Shown piece after piece: positions 7,917 to 17,374 of a stretch of 59,747 nucleotides of DNA. The notes below the pieces were generated by a model. The model saw only the letters and a list, made by a program, of their open reading frames with translations. It was not told the origin of the DNA and did no database searches. This DNA comes from Streptomyces albicerus (GTDB taxonomy: Bacteria; Actinomycetota; Actinomycetes; Streptomycetales; Streptomycetaceae). Each line of letters opens with the position of its first letter. Position 1 is the first letter of the stretch. The position numbers and the translations under genes are program-made. Where the stretch lies: the NCBI RefSeq assembly GCF_008905045.1, contig NZ_VWMY01000039.1, positions 1 to 59,747 of the forward strand. Reading direction: 5' to 3'.

Positions 7917-10900
7917 TCACTCGTCGTCGGCAGCGTCCTTGTCGCGCAGCGGGCGCATACCGCTGGGCAGCTCGGGCAGCTTGAACGAGTACCGGCCCAG
8001 CATGTTGATGTGCTGTCGCACGAACGGCGAGAGGCGGGCGACATCCTCGTCGCGGACGTCGAACCCGTCCGCCCGCAGCTGGTTCACCGCGGCGTCCATG
8101 TACCTCGTGTTGAAGAGGACGACGGCGTTGAGGACCAGGCCGAGCGCGCCGAGCTGGTCCTCCATGCCGTCCTGGTAGCGCTGGTAGAGCTGCCCCGAGC
8201 GGCCGTGGAAGATCTTCCGGGCGAGTGCGTGGCGGCCCTCCTGGAGGTTGGCCTGCGCCTTGATCTGGCGGCAGTAGCCGGGCTCGTCGGCCAGCCGCAG
8301 GATGTGCAGGGACTTGGCGATCCGCCCGTAGTGCGCGATCGCGTCCCCCAGCGGGGTCGGCCGCCCGTCCCGCGACAGCATCCGGATCACGTCGTACGCG
8401 CGCACCGCGCCGGTGTGGATGGAGCCGATGATCCGCAGGATGTCCTCCCACCAGCGCTCGATCCGGGCGAGGTCGACCCGGCCGCGGGCCGCTTCCTGGA
8501 AGGCGCCGTAGTCGGCAGTGCGGTCGATGCGCCACATCTTCTGGTCCGGCAGGTCAGCGAGCTGCGGCGCGTACGCGAACCCGGCCAGGGTGAGGAGTCC
8601 AAAGACGATGTCGCTGTACGAGGCGGTGTCCGTGACGATCGTCTCCGGGCGCTTGCCGCCGTCGCGGTCGTAGAGGACATCGAGCACGTACAGGGAGTCG
8701 CGCGGGGTGCCGGCCACCACCTTCCCGCCGAGCCCCGCCGCCTGGTCGTTGATCATGTTGAGCCAGGTGGCGCCGCCCCGGCGCCCGAAGTACTTGGGGT
8801 TCGGCCGGGCGTAGACCGAGGGGACGGGGACGACGAACCGCATGCCGTCCACGGAGGCGACCAGCCCGCCGCCCCACGCCTGCGCGAGGCCGATGGACGC
8901 CTGGTGCTCGATGAGGGTGGCGTTCGCGGCCCGGTAGGTGGCCAGCCGCAGATACGTCTGGTCGACGTGCGACAGCCTGCCGTACTTCAGCTCGTCGATC
9001 CCGCCGATGACCGGCGTGTAGCCGATGTTGCAGCCGTGCGCGACCAGCAGCGCGGCGACCGTCACGTGCAGGTCCTTGAGCCGGGCCTCGCCGCCGGTGA
9101 TCGAGGTGAACGCCTGGTCGGCGCCGGTCCACGAGAACACCTCCAACAGCACCTCCGGCAGGTCGACGCGGGGCATCATTGCCTCCACCGCCTTCCGCAA
9201 GTCGCTCAGGGAGGCGGGTTCGGGCTCCGGCTCCAGGGCGGCGAAGTGCAGGCGGCCGTCGTCGTCGAACACGATCTGGGAGTTCGCCGGCACCCGCCCG
9301 GCGACCTCCCGGTATGTGCCGTCCAGCAGCGCGGCCCGCGCCGCCAGGTGCTCACCCGCCTCGCCGGGCAGGTTCAGGGAGGCCAGCACGGTCGGGCGGA
9401 CCTGCTCCCATCCCTCGCCGTCCAGCAGCTTTGCCCGCGGGTCGCCCCACTTCGAGGAGTTCTTCGCGAACACCTCCCGCCGGCGCAGCAGCCGGTGGAA
9501 GGACTCCAGCACGCAGAACACGTACGCCTTCCAGTCGACCGTCCCCGGCTCCATGTGCGGCGCGGACAGGACCAGCCGCCGCCACGAGCCGGTCAGCAGC
9601 GACGTGTCGATCTCATCTGGGCTCACCTTCTTGCGCCCCATCAGGTCGGGCAGTGACTTCAGCGCCTTGAGGACCGGCAGGCCCTCCGGGGTGGCGCCGA
9701 AGTCGACAACCTGGACGAGGAGTGTCAGGAACGGCCGTACGGTGGGGAACCGGGCGACCAGCATCGTCCGCCATGCCTCGTCCGCGTCCGAGTCGATCGG
9801 CGGCGCCAGCTCGAACAACGCGGCGATCGCGGCGGCCAGCTCCTCGCGCGGCACCACCTCCTCGATCCGCTCCCACATCGCCGTCAGCGTTGCCACCTCC
9901 GGCGGACTGATCTCCCCGGACTCGGTGTCGACCTGCTCGCTCGTGGTGTCGAACACGACCCGGAACGCGGTCGCCAGCCTGATCCCGGCCCGCTCCATCC
10001 TCGGCAGCGTCTTCAGCTTCTGCTTCGCCGTCTCCCGCTCCGCCCGCGCGAGCAGCTTCGTCGCGATCAGCACCTCCAGCAGGTCCAGCGCGTCATCGAC
10101 CGCCCGGGACGTCAGGTAGACCGCGGTGGCCAGCAGGGTGGCCAGGCGCCGGGAGTCGCCGTGGCGCCGCAGCGTGGACGCCTTGCCGTCCACGCCGTAC
10201 CGCGACAGCTCCGCCAGCCGCCGCGGCGGTATCCCCGACACGTCCAACTCGCCCATCCCGAACGCGTCGATCTCCGCCGCCCGCTCAAGCGCCCACTTCA
10301 TCTGCGGCCCCGAGATCCGCACCGGACCGCGCCGCAGCCGGTCCAGCTCCGACACCCGCGCACCGAGCGGCACAGTCAGCAGCGAGTCGAGCACCGCCCG
10401 CTGACCGATGCTCAGCAGCCCGTAGAGGCTGTCCCACAGCCGCTGGTTCGCCGCCTCCCGCACCGACGCGACCAGCCGGGCCAGCGTCGTCACACCCGGG
10501 CAGCAGCACCCGCCGCTCACGCAGCCACCCCACCGACGCGTCGAACAACGCCTTCGGGCCCTCCCCGGTCGTCCAGGCCCGCGCATCCACCCACACCCGC
10601 AACTCGGCTTCCGCCTCGGCGAACTCCGTGTACTCCAGGACCTTCCGAAGCTCACGGACGTGGGCCAGCCGGGTGTTCTCCCGTTCCCCGTACGCCTTCA
10701 GTACCGACGCGTCCGCGATGCCGAGCTGCTCGGCGAGGTAGTCGACGACCTCCGGCGGAACGTCGGTCGGGTCGTCCAGGAACACCCCGAGGTAGCGCGC
10801 GGTCGTGAGCTGGGCCGCGAAGCCCAGCCGGTTGTGGGACCGCCGCTTGCCCTCGATCAGCTCCCGGTCCGCGTCGTCCAGGAAGAAGAACCGCTCCAAC

Positions 10901-10974
10901 TCCGTACGGGACGGCGCCCCGTCGTACGCCGCGTACGCAGCGGCTTGTGCATCCGTCAGAAACTCGACCGGCAC
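7917..10974 (-). pseudogene. tnpA: Tn3-family transposase TnpA with one frameshift
   Basis: The N-terminal part (start GTG 10974 after GGAGG) has the Tn3 DUF4158 signature ELERFFFLDDADRELIEGKR, then NRLGFAAQL. It stays open to about 10500, where LLPG is followed by a switch into the frame VTTLARLVASVREAANQRLW, which continues to the stop at 7917. One extra base near 10495 explains the shift: without it the gene is 1018 residues, normal for Tn3 transposases. The C-terminal DDE domain is otherwise open. Transposition by this copy would need a frameshift or a helper. Confidence 0.9.
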
Positions 10975-11067
10975 CCCGGACCTCCACACAGTCAATGATC
11001 AACACGACTGCTGAAGGCTCCGCCCTCGAAGAAGTCCAGGTCAAAGCGCTCTCAGGTACGCGGGAGG

Positions 11068-11105
11068 CTTAGCGCCGGTTTTCGTTCCGATGTTCCTCAA
11101 CCCCC
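11068..11105 (-). repeat. Tn3-family right terminal inverted repeat
   Basis: 38 bases identical, in reverse complement, to 4787-4824. It lies about 90 bp upstream of the tnpA start. Confidence 0.93.
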
Positions 11106-11389
11106 AGCTCGGCCACATCGGCGAGATCATGCACTTCTGGGTGCACTCGGCGGACGCGGGCGTGGAGTGGACCCGCGGCCTGATCGAGCGGATCGAGGGT
11201 GGCGCGTACACCTTCGAGGGCGAGGGTGAACGGTTCGTCGGTGCCGTGGTCACCCAGGAGCTCCCGCGGATGGTCGATGCCGACGGCATCGACCTGCGGA
11301 CGGCACCGACCTGCCAGCGGGTGCCGCGCGGACGCGGGCGAAGCGAGAACTCCTGCGGTGTTTCGGCTCCGACCTGTGGCCCCATCCGG
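11106..11389 (+). other. Unassigned coding fragment next to the transposon end
   Basis: A rightward frame reads LGHIGEIMHFWVHSADAGVEW and VVTQELPRMVDADGIDL with good codon bias, starting exactly at the transposon border and fading at about 11290. It looks like the middle of a lost protein gene. I do not recognise the family, and it does not continue the gene cut at the left border. Confidence 0.4.
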
Positions 11390-11394
11390 ACCGG

Positions 11395-12029
11395 CCCAGT
11401 TCCAGCACGCGCTCGGCGTACTCGAGCGCTGCGGCATGCAGCGGATCGCGTCGCCGGGCAGGGCTCGTAGGTCGGCCGTGTTCCTTCTCGGAGAGTGGCG
11501 GGGTCTGTTCGTCGGCGAACTCGGCGGCGCCGTCGCGTAGTTCGGCCGTAGGCCGCGCTGCTGATCGTGAAGCTGTGCTGGAGGGCGACGTCCAGGGCGC
11601 GGCCCAGCGAGCCGAAGAGCCGGTTGCCGCCGGCGTCGAGCAGGGCGCGGTGACGGCGGCGTCCGCCTCGACGTAGCCGGGCGATCGCCGCGCGGCGGCC
11701 GGCCGGGCCGCGGCCGGCTCCACCCTGCGGCTCAGCTCAACGGTCTCCCGCAGCAGCCGGCGGGGCTCGTACTCCTGCCGCCGGCGCAGCACGTCCGCGT
11801 CCAGGTAGTCCCACCCCGCGGGCGGCAGCACCCTGGTACCGGTGCGCGGTCTGATGCCCGGCATCCCCTTGCCCACCACCGACTTGACCGCCTCGCGCAG
11901 CACCCCGCGGCTCACCCCGAGCTCGGCGGCCAGCTTCTCCTCGACCGGCAGCGCGTCCCCGGGCGCGGCCTCCCCCGACACGATCCGGCGTACCAGCTCG
12001 TCGACCGCCCACTCATGCATCGTCCTCAT
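11395..12029 (-). pseudogene. GntR/FadR-type regulator, frameshifted
   Basis: The winged-HTH half is intact: HEWAVDELVRRIVSGE, then EEKLAAELGVSRGVLREAVK and a GIRPRTGTRVLPP wing, then WDYLDADVLRRR as in DgoR-like sugar-acid regulators. The FCD ligand domain is spread over three frames: VEPAAARPAAARRSPGYVEADAAV in one, a segment equivalent to HRALLDAGGNRLFGSLG in a second, and DPLHAAALEYAERVLELGR back in the first. At least two indels are needed. Divergent from the transporter at 12152, so it probably once controlled that locus. Confidence 0.75.
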
Positions 12030-12151
12030 GCATCGTCCGATGTCTGCGCATAAATGTTCCTCCCGCCCCCTCGACGGCAAACATCGAATGATTTAACTTT
12101 CCCCGTCAACTGCCCTCGCGAGAGCCGTCCTCAACGAAGAGAGTGCTCGGC

Positions 12152-13612
12152 ATGACGCATGCTTCAGGCCACGCGACCCCAACGCACAGCAGCGCGTTCC
12201 CCCTGCGCACACAGAATCTCCCGGCCCCCGAGCTCCGCGAGCTCCCCGCCCCGCCGAGACGGGTGTGGCCGATCATCGGCCCCGGCGTCGTAGCGGCCGG
12301 AGTCGGGCTCTCCTCCGGGGAGTTCATCCTCTGGCCGTACATCGCCTCGCAGGCCGGCCTGGTGTTTCTCTGGGGCGCCGTGGTCGGCGTGCTCACCCAG
12401 TGGTTCATCAACATGGAGGTCGAGCGCTACACGCTCGCCACCGGCGAGACCGCCGTCTCCGGGTTCAACCGGTACTGGAAGCACTGGGGCGCGGTGATGG
12501 TGGTCTTCACCTACGCCGCCAACCTCTGGCCCGGCTGGGCGACCAGCTCCGCGACGATGCTGAGTTACGTCTTCGGCGGCGATCCGGCGATCATCGGCAT
12601 CTGCCTGCTGGCCGCGATCGGGGCGATGCTGACCCTGGCTCCCGTGGTCTACAACGCGCTGGAGAAGCTGCTCTTCTTCAAACTGGCCGTCGTCGCCGTC
12701 TTCTTCGTCCTGGCCGTCCTGCTCGCCGTCGAGGCCTCCAGCTGGGGCGACCTCCCCGACGGCGCCACGCACTTCGGCCGGATGCCCACCGAGCTGAGCG
12801 TCGCGGTGCTCATGGGCGCCATCGCGTACGCGGGCGCCGGCGGCGGGCAGAACCTCTGCCAGTCGAACTGGATCCGCGACAAGGGCTTCGGCATGGGCCG
12901 CTACGTGCCGCGGGTGGTCAGCCCGATCACCGGCAAGGAGGAGGCAGCCTCGACCACCGAGGCCGCCGCGGGCTACGTCTTCGACCCGGCCGACCGCGAG
13001 AACATGTCCCGCTGGCGGCGCTGGTGGCGGCTGGCCAACCTTGAGCAGGGCATGACGTTCGTCCTGGTCACCATCGTGACCATCGTGCTGACCTCGCTGC
13101 TCGCGCACTCCACGGTCTTCGGCATGGAGGGCCTGGCCAACGACGTCTCCTTCGTGGAGGCCGAGGGCGAGGAGCTGAAGTCGACCGTCGGCGGCTGGTT
13201 CGGTACGACGTTCTGGCTGATCGGCGCCTTCTCCCTCTTCACCGCGGCGACCGGCATCGTGGACTACACGTCGCGGATGGCAGCGGACATCCTCAAGTCG
13301 ACGTATCTCCGCCGGCGCCCCGTCACCGAAAGCAAGCTGTACTTCTGGCTGGTGTGGGGGGTCGTCGCCGTCGGCGCCGCGATCCTGCTCGCCGGCTTCG
13401 ACCAGCCGCTGGTGCTGCTCGTCATCTCCGCCTGTGTGTCGGGCCTGATGATGTTCGTCTACTCCATCCTGCTGCTCGTCCTCAACCGCAAGTCACTCCC
13501 CCGCCCCCTGAAGATCCGCAACTACCGGGTAGCGGCGCTGATCTGGGCGGTGCTGCTGTACGGCACCCTCGCCGCCCTCACGATCCGCCAGCAGTACATC
13601 GACAACTTCTGA
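12152..13612 (+). CDS. Nramp-related membrane transporter lacking the metal motif
   Basis: 486 residues with about eleven hydrophobic segments and an Nramp-like opening GPGVVAAGVGLSSGEFILWP. In true Nramp metal transporters TM1 carries DPGN and TM6 carries an M-P-H type motif. Here TM1 reads LSSGEF, and the TM6-like region reads AYAGAGGGQNLCQSN, so neither metal-ligand motif is present. It lies between a GntR/FadR gene and an IlvD/Edd dehydratase remnant, suggesting import of a sugar acid or related solute. ATG 12152 has GAAGAGAG at a suitable distance; GTG 12143 is an alternative. Confidence 0.8.
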   Translation: MTHASGHATPTHSSAFPLRTQNLPAPELRELPAPPRRVWPIIGPGVVAAGVGLSSGEFILWPYIASQAGLVFLWGAVVGVLTQWFINMEVERYTLATGETAVSGFNRYWKHWGAVMVVFTYAANLWPGWATSSATMLSYVFGGDPAIIGICLLAAIGAMLTLAPVVYNALEKLLFFKLAVVAVFFVLAVLLAVEASSWGDLPDGATHFGRMPTELSVAVLMGAIAYAGAGGGQNLCQSNWIRDKGFGMGRYVPRVVSPITGKEEAASTTEAAAGYVFDPADRENMSRWRRWWRLANLEQGMTFVLVTIVTIVLTSLLAHSTVFGMEGLANDVSFVEAEGEELKSTVGGWFGTTFWLIGAFSLFTAATGIVDYTSRMAADILKSTYLRRRPVTESKLYFWLVWGVVAVGAAILLAGFDQPLVLLVISACVSGLMMFVYSILLLVLNRKSLPRPLKIRNYRVAALIWAVLLYGTLAALTIRQQYIDNF

Positions 13613-13622
13613 AGCCTCCCAG

Positions 13623-14105
13623 GTGCGAACCCCCGCGACTGAGGTAAACGCAGCCGACAACGCCCGCCCCGACCGCCGCAGCCAGTCCTGGTTCGGCGCC
13701 GAGGGCCGGGCCGGCATGATCTACCGCTCCTGGATGCGCAACCAGGGCTTCGGCCACGAGGTCTTCGACGGCCGCACGACGATCGGCATAGCCGTCAGCG
13801 CCTCCGAGCCGGCGCCCTGCTCTTCCGCACGCCGCCGGCGTCGACCTGCCGGCGGTGATGGTCACCGGCGGGCCGATGCTCAACGGCAAATACCGGGGCC
13901 GGGACGTCGGCTCGGGCACCGCGGTCAGACAGTTCGAGAAGGACCTCACGACCGGCCGGATGACCCAGGAGGAGTGCTTCTTCGCCGAGGGCCGCATGGC
14001 CCGCTCGACCGGCCAACGCATGACAATGGGCACCGCCTCGACCATGGCCTGCATGGCCGAATCGCTCGGCATGCAGCTGCCGGGATCGGCCAACTGGCCC
14101 GCGAC
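13623..14105 (+). pseudogene. IlvD/Edd-family dehydratase, internally deleted
   Basis: Two pieces of one gene are visible. 13623-13825 encodes SQSWFGAEGRAGMIYRSWMR and FDGRTTIGIAVSASEPAPC. 13830-14100, in another frame, encodes LPAVMVTGGPMLNGKYRGR and ARSTGQRMTMGTASTMACMA. About 80 residues between them (the Fe-S cysteine region of these dehydratases) are missing, and the C-terminal two thirds are replaced by an ISL3 fragment. Sugar-acid and dihydroxy-acid dehydratases share these motifs, so the substrate is uncertain. Confidence 0.8.
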
Positions 14106-14108
14106 CGA

Positions 14109-14356
14109 CGCTCACCCAGCGCACCGGCGCTGACCTGCCGGACTGGATCAACACCGCCCGCGCCGCACAGCTGCCCGGGATCACCGGTTTCGCCCGCGGA
14201 CTGACCTCCGACCTCGAAGCCGTGATCGCCGGACTGACCCTGCACTGGAGCTCCGGCGGCACCGAGGGCGCCGTGACACGCGTGAAAAAGATCAAGAGGC
14301 AGCTCTACGGCCGAGCCGGATTCGAACTACTCCGCAAGATGATCCTGCTCCAGTGA
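14109..14356 (+). pseudogene. ISL3-family transposase C-terminal fragment
   Basis: About 80 residues ending LRKMILLQ. The HWSSGGTEGAV and VKKIKRQLYGRAGFELL motifs are the end of an ISL3 transposase, and they match the fragment at 15214-15750 almost residue for residue. It interrupts the dehydratase remnant. Confidence 0.85.
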
Positions 14357-14586
14357 CCCTCTGCGACCGGTCCCCAAGATCTGTGCCAGAGCCATTCAGC
14401 GGCTCCACCCAGGCGACTCCAACTGGCCCCAATTCGCGGGTGACTTGTGAAGATCAGGCGTTGTGAGGTGGGCTCTGGCAGCGATCACGGGAAGCTGTCA
14501 CGGTCGGTGAAGGGCGTGTTCGATTCCCGTGTCTGAGCCGGGGTGCGCTGGGCGAAAGTGGGCCGTGGAAGGGCGTTCCGTGTCTG

Positions 14587-15102
14587 TCAGGGGTGGTCGT
14601 GACGGCCCGCGAGGGATCCGCCTATCCAGAAGGGCAGTTCCTTCTGATCTTTGCTCAGTGACCGTCGTATGGCGTTGACCAACTGCACCTGCGCCTGGGC
14701 GGGCGCACGATTGGCTTGGGCGAACTCCTCCGCGCTCAACGGATCACGCGACGGGTCGCGTGCCGGGTCACGCGCCACCTGGTCCAGGAACGCGCCGATG
14801 GCCTTGCCGAAGTTGTCGATCTCCGCCGCGACGGCGGCGGGGGCGACCAGGCTGGCACGGGTCAGGGCTGCACTCCACTCGCTCCAGTCGTAGTCCCATC
14901 CCTGTCGGTCGGCATGGGCGCGGCTGATGGTCATCGTGAACTTGGCGTAGTGGCTGATCAGTTCCTGGTAAGCGATCAGTTGCTTGTCCCGCAGCCACTG
15001 ACGGTCCTGGGCCCGGTGCGTGACAATGCCCCCGACCAGGACCCCGATCGTGGCGGACAGCGCCCCGGCGGCCGTTGTCACCAGTGTGTCCAGCAGTGCC
15101 AC
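14587..15102 (-). CDS. Membrane-anchored hypothetical protein
   Basis: 171 residues from GTG 15102. One N-terminal hydrophobic segment (LVTTAAGALSATIGVLVGGIV) is followed by THRAQDRQWLRDKQLIAYQE and a long helical cytoplasmic part with a conserved-looking WDYDWSEW. This N-terminal anchor plus charged helix is a widespread actinobacterial hypothetical type without known role. It lies alone between two ISL3 transposase fragments in opposite orientation. Confidence 0.75.
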   Translation of the reverse strand: MALLDTLVTTAAGALSATIGVLVGGIVTHRAQDRQWLRDKQLIAYQELISHYAKFTMTISRAHADRQGWDYDWSEWSAALTRASLVAPAAVAAEIDNFGKAIGAFLDQVARDPARDPSRDPLSAEEFAQANRAPAQAQVQLVNAIRRSLSKDQKELPFWIGGSLAGRHDHP

Positions 15103-15213
15103 CCGAGGCCCCGCATCCCCTGTCGCTCGAACGTCAGCGGCTCGAACCTACTGGTGACCAACCTCCGGTGACAATGCCCAACCTGCGTTGGCGCAGGCAG
15201 CCGTCGCGGCGGG

Positions 15214-15750
15214 TCACGCGAGCAGGATCATCTTCCGTAGGAGTTCGAATTCGGCGCGCCCATACAGCTGCCTCTTGATCTTTTTGATGCGGTTCACGGC
15301 GCCCTCGGTACCGCCCGAGCTCCAGCGGAGGGTGAGCCCGGCGGTGACGGCGTCGAGATCATTGGTGAGGTCGCGGGCGAAACCGGTCAGGCCGGGCAGG
15401 TCCGCCGTAAGAGCCTCGTCGATCCAGGCGGGCAGGAGGACGCCGGTCTGCTGGGTGAGCATGTCACCGAAGTCACGGACGAGTTGGTGCGCGGTGGCCA
15501 GCTCGGGGCAGGTGTCCAGGACCGCTTTGAGCTGCTGGTGTTCGTCCTCGGTGAGCGAGGCTGGCCGGCGGGTGAGCCAGCCGGTGACCTGCCGCGCGGT
15601 CGGCGGTGCCGGGGCGGCTGTGGGGTCCGGCGGGGCTGGTGAAGGCGGTGCCGCGCCCAGTTCCCGCTCGACGTGAGGCGGCCAGATGCGGGAGATCGTC
15701 AACGCCCCGGCCGTGACGACGTCCTGGACGTGCGGGGCGGGAAAAGCCAT
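15214..15750 (-). pseudogene. ISL3-family transposase C-terminal fragment
   Basis: 178 codons covering the C-terminal third of an ISL3 transposase: LTEDEHQQLKAVLDTCPEL, LVRDFGDMLTQQTG, LRWSSGGTEGAVNRIKKIKR, ending LLRKMILLA. The zinc-finger N-terminus and first catalytic residues are absent. It faces the similar fragment at 14109-14356, so recombination between two ISL3 copies may have shaped this spot. Confidence 0.85.
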
Positions 15751-15953
15751 GCTGCTTCTTCACCTCCCCCGGCGCCGCTGCTGACGGCGGCGCGTAGCCG
15801 TCACGAACTCGTCGCAACAAAGGGAAGCCTCCTGAGCGAGCTGTACGCCCTCGCCCAGGACCGCTGACCGACGACCAACGAAGGCCACAGAAGGCCACCG
15901 ACGCGGTCTGTAGCGGTCGGTCCTGCTCTTTTGTGATCTTTCGAGGAGAGGCA

Positions 15954-16003
15954 CGCCCTGTGCTCCGTACGGTCCAGGCTGTGGCGGTACGGAGCACAGG
16001 GCG
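15954..16003. terminator. Long perfect hairpin
   Basis: CGCCCTGTGCTCCGTAC (15954-15970) pairs perfectly with 15987-16003 over 17 bases around a 16-base loop. No T-run follows on either strand, so it may be a factor-independent actinobacterial terminator or the scar of an element end, not a classical intrinsic terminator. Confidence 0.5.
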
Positions 16004-16041
16004 CCGCCGCCCGTCACGCACGCAAGGTTTCTACGTGCCTA

Positions 16042-16081
16042 TCGGTACGAAGACGGGTCTCTGTCGGTACGAAGACGGGTC
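16042..16081 (+). promoter_or_regulatory. 22-bp-period direct repeat upstream of the PQQ lipoprotein gene
   Basis: The 18-mer TCGGTACGAAGACGGGTC occurs at 16042-16059 and again at 16064-16081, a spacing of two helical turns, 58 bp before the start codon. This spacing suits a dimeric activator or repressor binding one face of the DNA, but no regulator is identified. Confidence 0.5.
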
Positions 16082-16138
16082 GGGATGCGAAGTCCACGTT
16101 ATGCAGCTGCGGTTGGCGTGCCCAGGAGGACGCGGAAG

Positions 16139-17374
16139 ATGTGGGGACGAGTACTCGTGAGGGCAGCCGCCTCCATCGCGGTGTGCTCCCTGGCCGCCTG
16201 TGGCGGCGGCCAGGCGCCCGCCGAGGGAAAGGCACCGCGCGAGGCCTCATCGGGCTCGACCTCGATTGCGGGCAGCGGCGGAACGCGGCCGCAGGGCCCA
16301 CCCCAGGACTTCGAGCCAGAAGCCATCGGCTCGTTCGACTGGTACGGAGGGCAGTGGCCATTGCCACCAACCTTCGGTGGCGGTGCCGGCGACTTCCTGG
16401 CACTCGGCGACCGTCTTGCGTACACCTACGACACAAAGGACGTCGGCATCACCGCCTACCGGCTGGACGACGGGGAAATCACATGGTGCAAGAAGGTGCC
16501 GGACGGGGACTCCGTCGCGCTGGCGCCGCGCCTGGCAGGCACCGCCGTGATCGGCGCTTTCGCCAGAAGCACCGAGGGGAGAGGTACCTCCGCGGGCCAC
16601 CACGCCATCACGGTCGCCGCGTACGACGCGGCTACCGGCAAGGCGCTTTGGACACGTGACGTCGTGGAGGGCGACGGCACTGCGGTTCCCACCGCTCACA
16701 TCGTCGGGGCCACCGACCGGCGGGTACTCGTATCCGCTGAGGACGGCTCCAGTGCCCTGGTCGACGTGCGAACTGGCCGACTGGTCTGGACCGACCGGGA
16801 CTTCGAAGGGGTCGATCTGGAGGACACGGTGGCCGTCGGTAGGCGCGACGACGGCGTTTTCGTGGGCAAGTCAACCTCGGACGGCCGCCAGTTGTGGAAG
16901 CGGCAAGTCGTCATCGGCGAGGGGCTGACGGCCGATCCAGGTCCTGGGCTGACCCTGGCAGGCGGGATCGGGCAAGAAGACCTGCTTGTCGACCCGGTCA
17001 CGGGGAAGACCAGTCTGGACATGAAGGATGGGGCATCTGACTGTCACTACGACGGCTGGACCACGACTGTCTGCTCCGGTACCGATGGATCCGGTTCCGC
17101 CACCGTCACAGCCGTGGACCTGCGCAGCGCGCGCGTACTGTGGCGCCTGCCGGACGAAGCCGCGAACCGGATCGTGCCGCAGGTGACCTCAGCGTGGCAC
17201 GGCCTGGTCTACGCCGAAGCCAACGGTCCCATGACTCTCGACGCCCGCACGGGCAAGGACCTCCGCACGGATATCAGCCTCGCCCCATCCATGGTCAACG
17301 ACCGGTACGGGCTGGTGTACGACGATCTCGACAGGATCATCAAGGTCTACCGAGCGAGGCACCGACCGGCGTGA
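16139..17374 (+). CDS. Lipoprotein with PQQ/WD-like beta-propeller repeats
   Basis: 411 residues. ATG 16139 has AGGAGGA eight bases upstream. The signal peptide ends in the lipobox SLAAC, so it should be anchored outside the membrane. The rest is a repeat series of the PQQ-like/BamB propeller type: ITAYRLDDGEITW, VAAYDAATGKALWTRDVV, ALVDVRTGRLVWT, VTAVDLRSARVLWRLPDE, TLDARTGKDLRT. Such propellers usually bind proteins or polymers and are not enzymes unless PQQ residues are present, which I cannot show. The stop overlaps the next ORF by four bases. Confidence 0.85.
   Translation: MWGRVLVRAAASIAVCSLAACGGGQAPAEGKAPREASSGSTSIAGSGGTRPQGPPQDFEPEAIGSFDWYGGQWPLPPTFGGGAGDFLALGDRLAYTYDTKDVGITAYRLDDGEITWCKKVPDGDSVALAPRLAGTAVIGAFARSTEGRGTSAGHHAITVAAYDAATGKALWTRDVVEGDGTAVPTAHIVGATDRRVLVSAEDGSSALVDVRTGRLVWTDRDFEGVDLEDTVAVGRRDDGVFVGKSTSDGRQLWKRQVVIGEGLTADPGPGLTLAGGIGQEDLLVDPVTGKTSLDMKDGASDCHYDGWTTTVCSGTDGSGSATVTAVDLRSARVLWRLPDEAANRIVPQVTSAWHGLVYAEANGPMTLDARTGKDLRTDISLAPSMVNDRYGLVYDDLDRIIKVYRARHRPA

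Larger units (their letters stand above)
4787..11105. mobile_element. Tn3-family transposon with TnpI-type recombinase and SDR/TetR cargo
   Basis: 6319 bp bounded by perfect 38-bp inverted repeats that begin GGGGGTTGAGG and end GCGCTAAG, the size and style of Tn3-family ends. Inside are a tyrosine recombinase gene with an adjacent resolution site, a divergent SDR/TetR pair as cargo, and a leftward tnpA reaching nearly to the right end. The five bases outside each end (GGGCA and AGCTC) differ, so there is no target duplication. tnpA carries one frameshift. The general resemblance is to actinobacterial Tn4556-like elements, from memory. Confidence 0.9.

Noticed and set aside
7884..9656. A 590-codon open frame on the plus strand
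   Set aside because: It is the antisense shadow of tnpA; its translation is repetitive Val/Arg/Gly without family motifs, while the minus strand encodes a clear Tn3 transposase.
14356..14586. Possible small gene between the ISL3 fragment and the membrane-anchored protein
   Set aside because: No frame with start, ribosome binding site and codon bias; it looks like the non-coding end of the ISL3 element.
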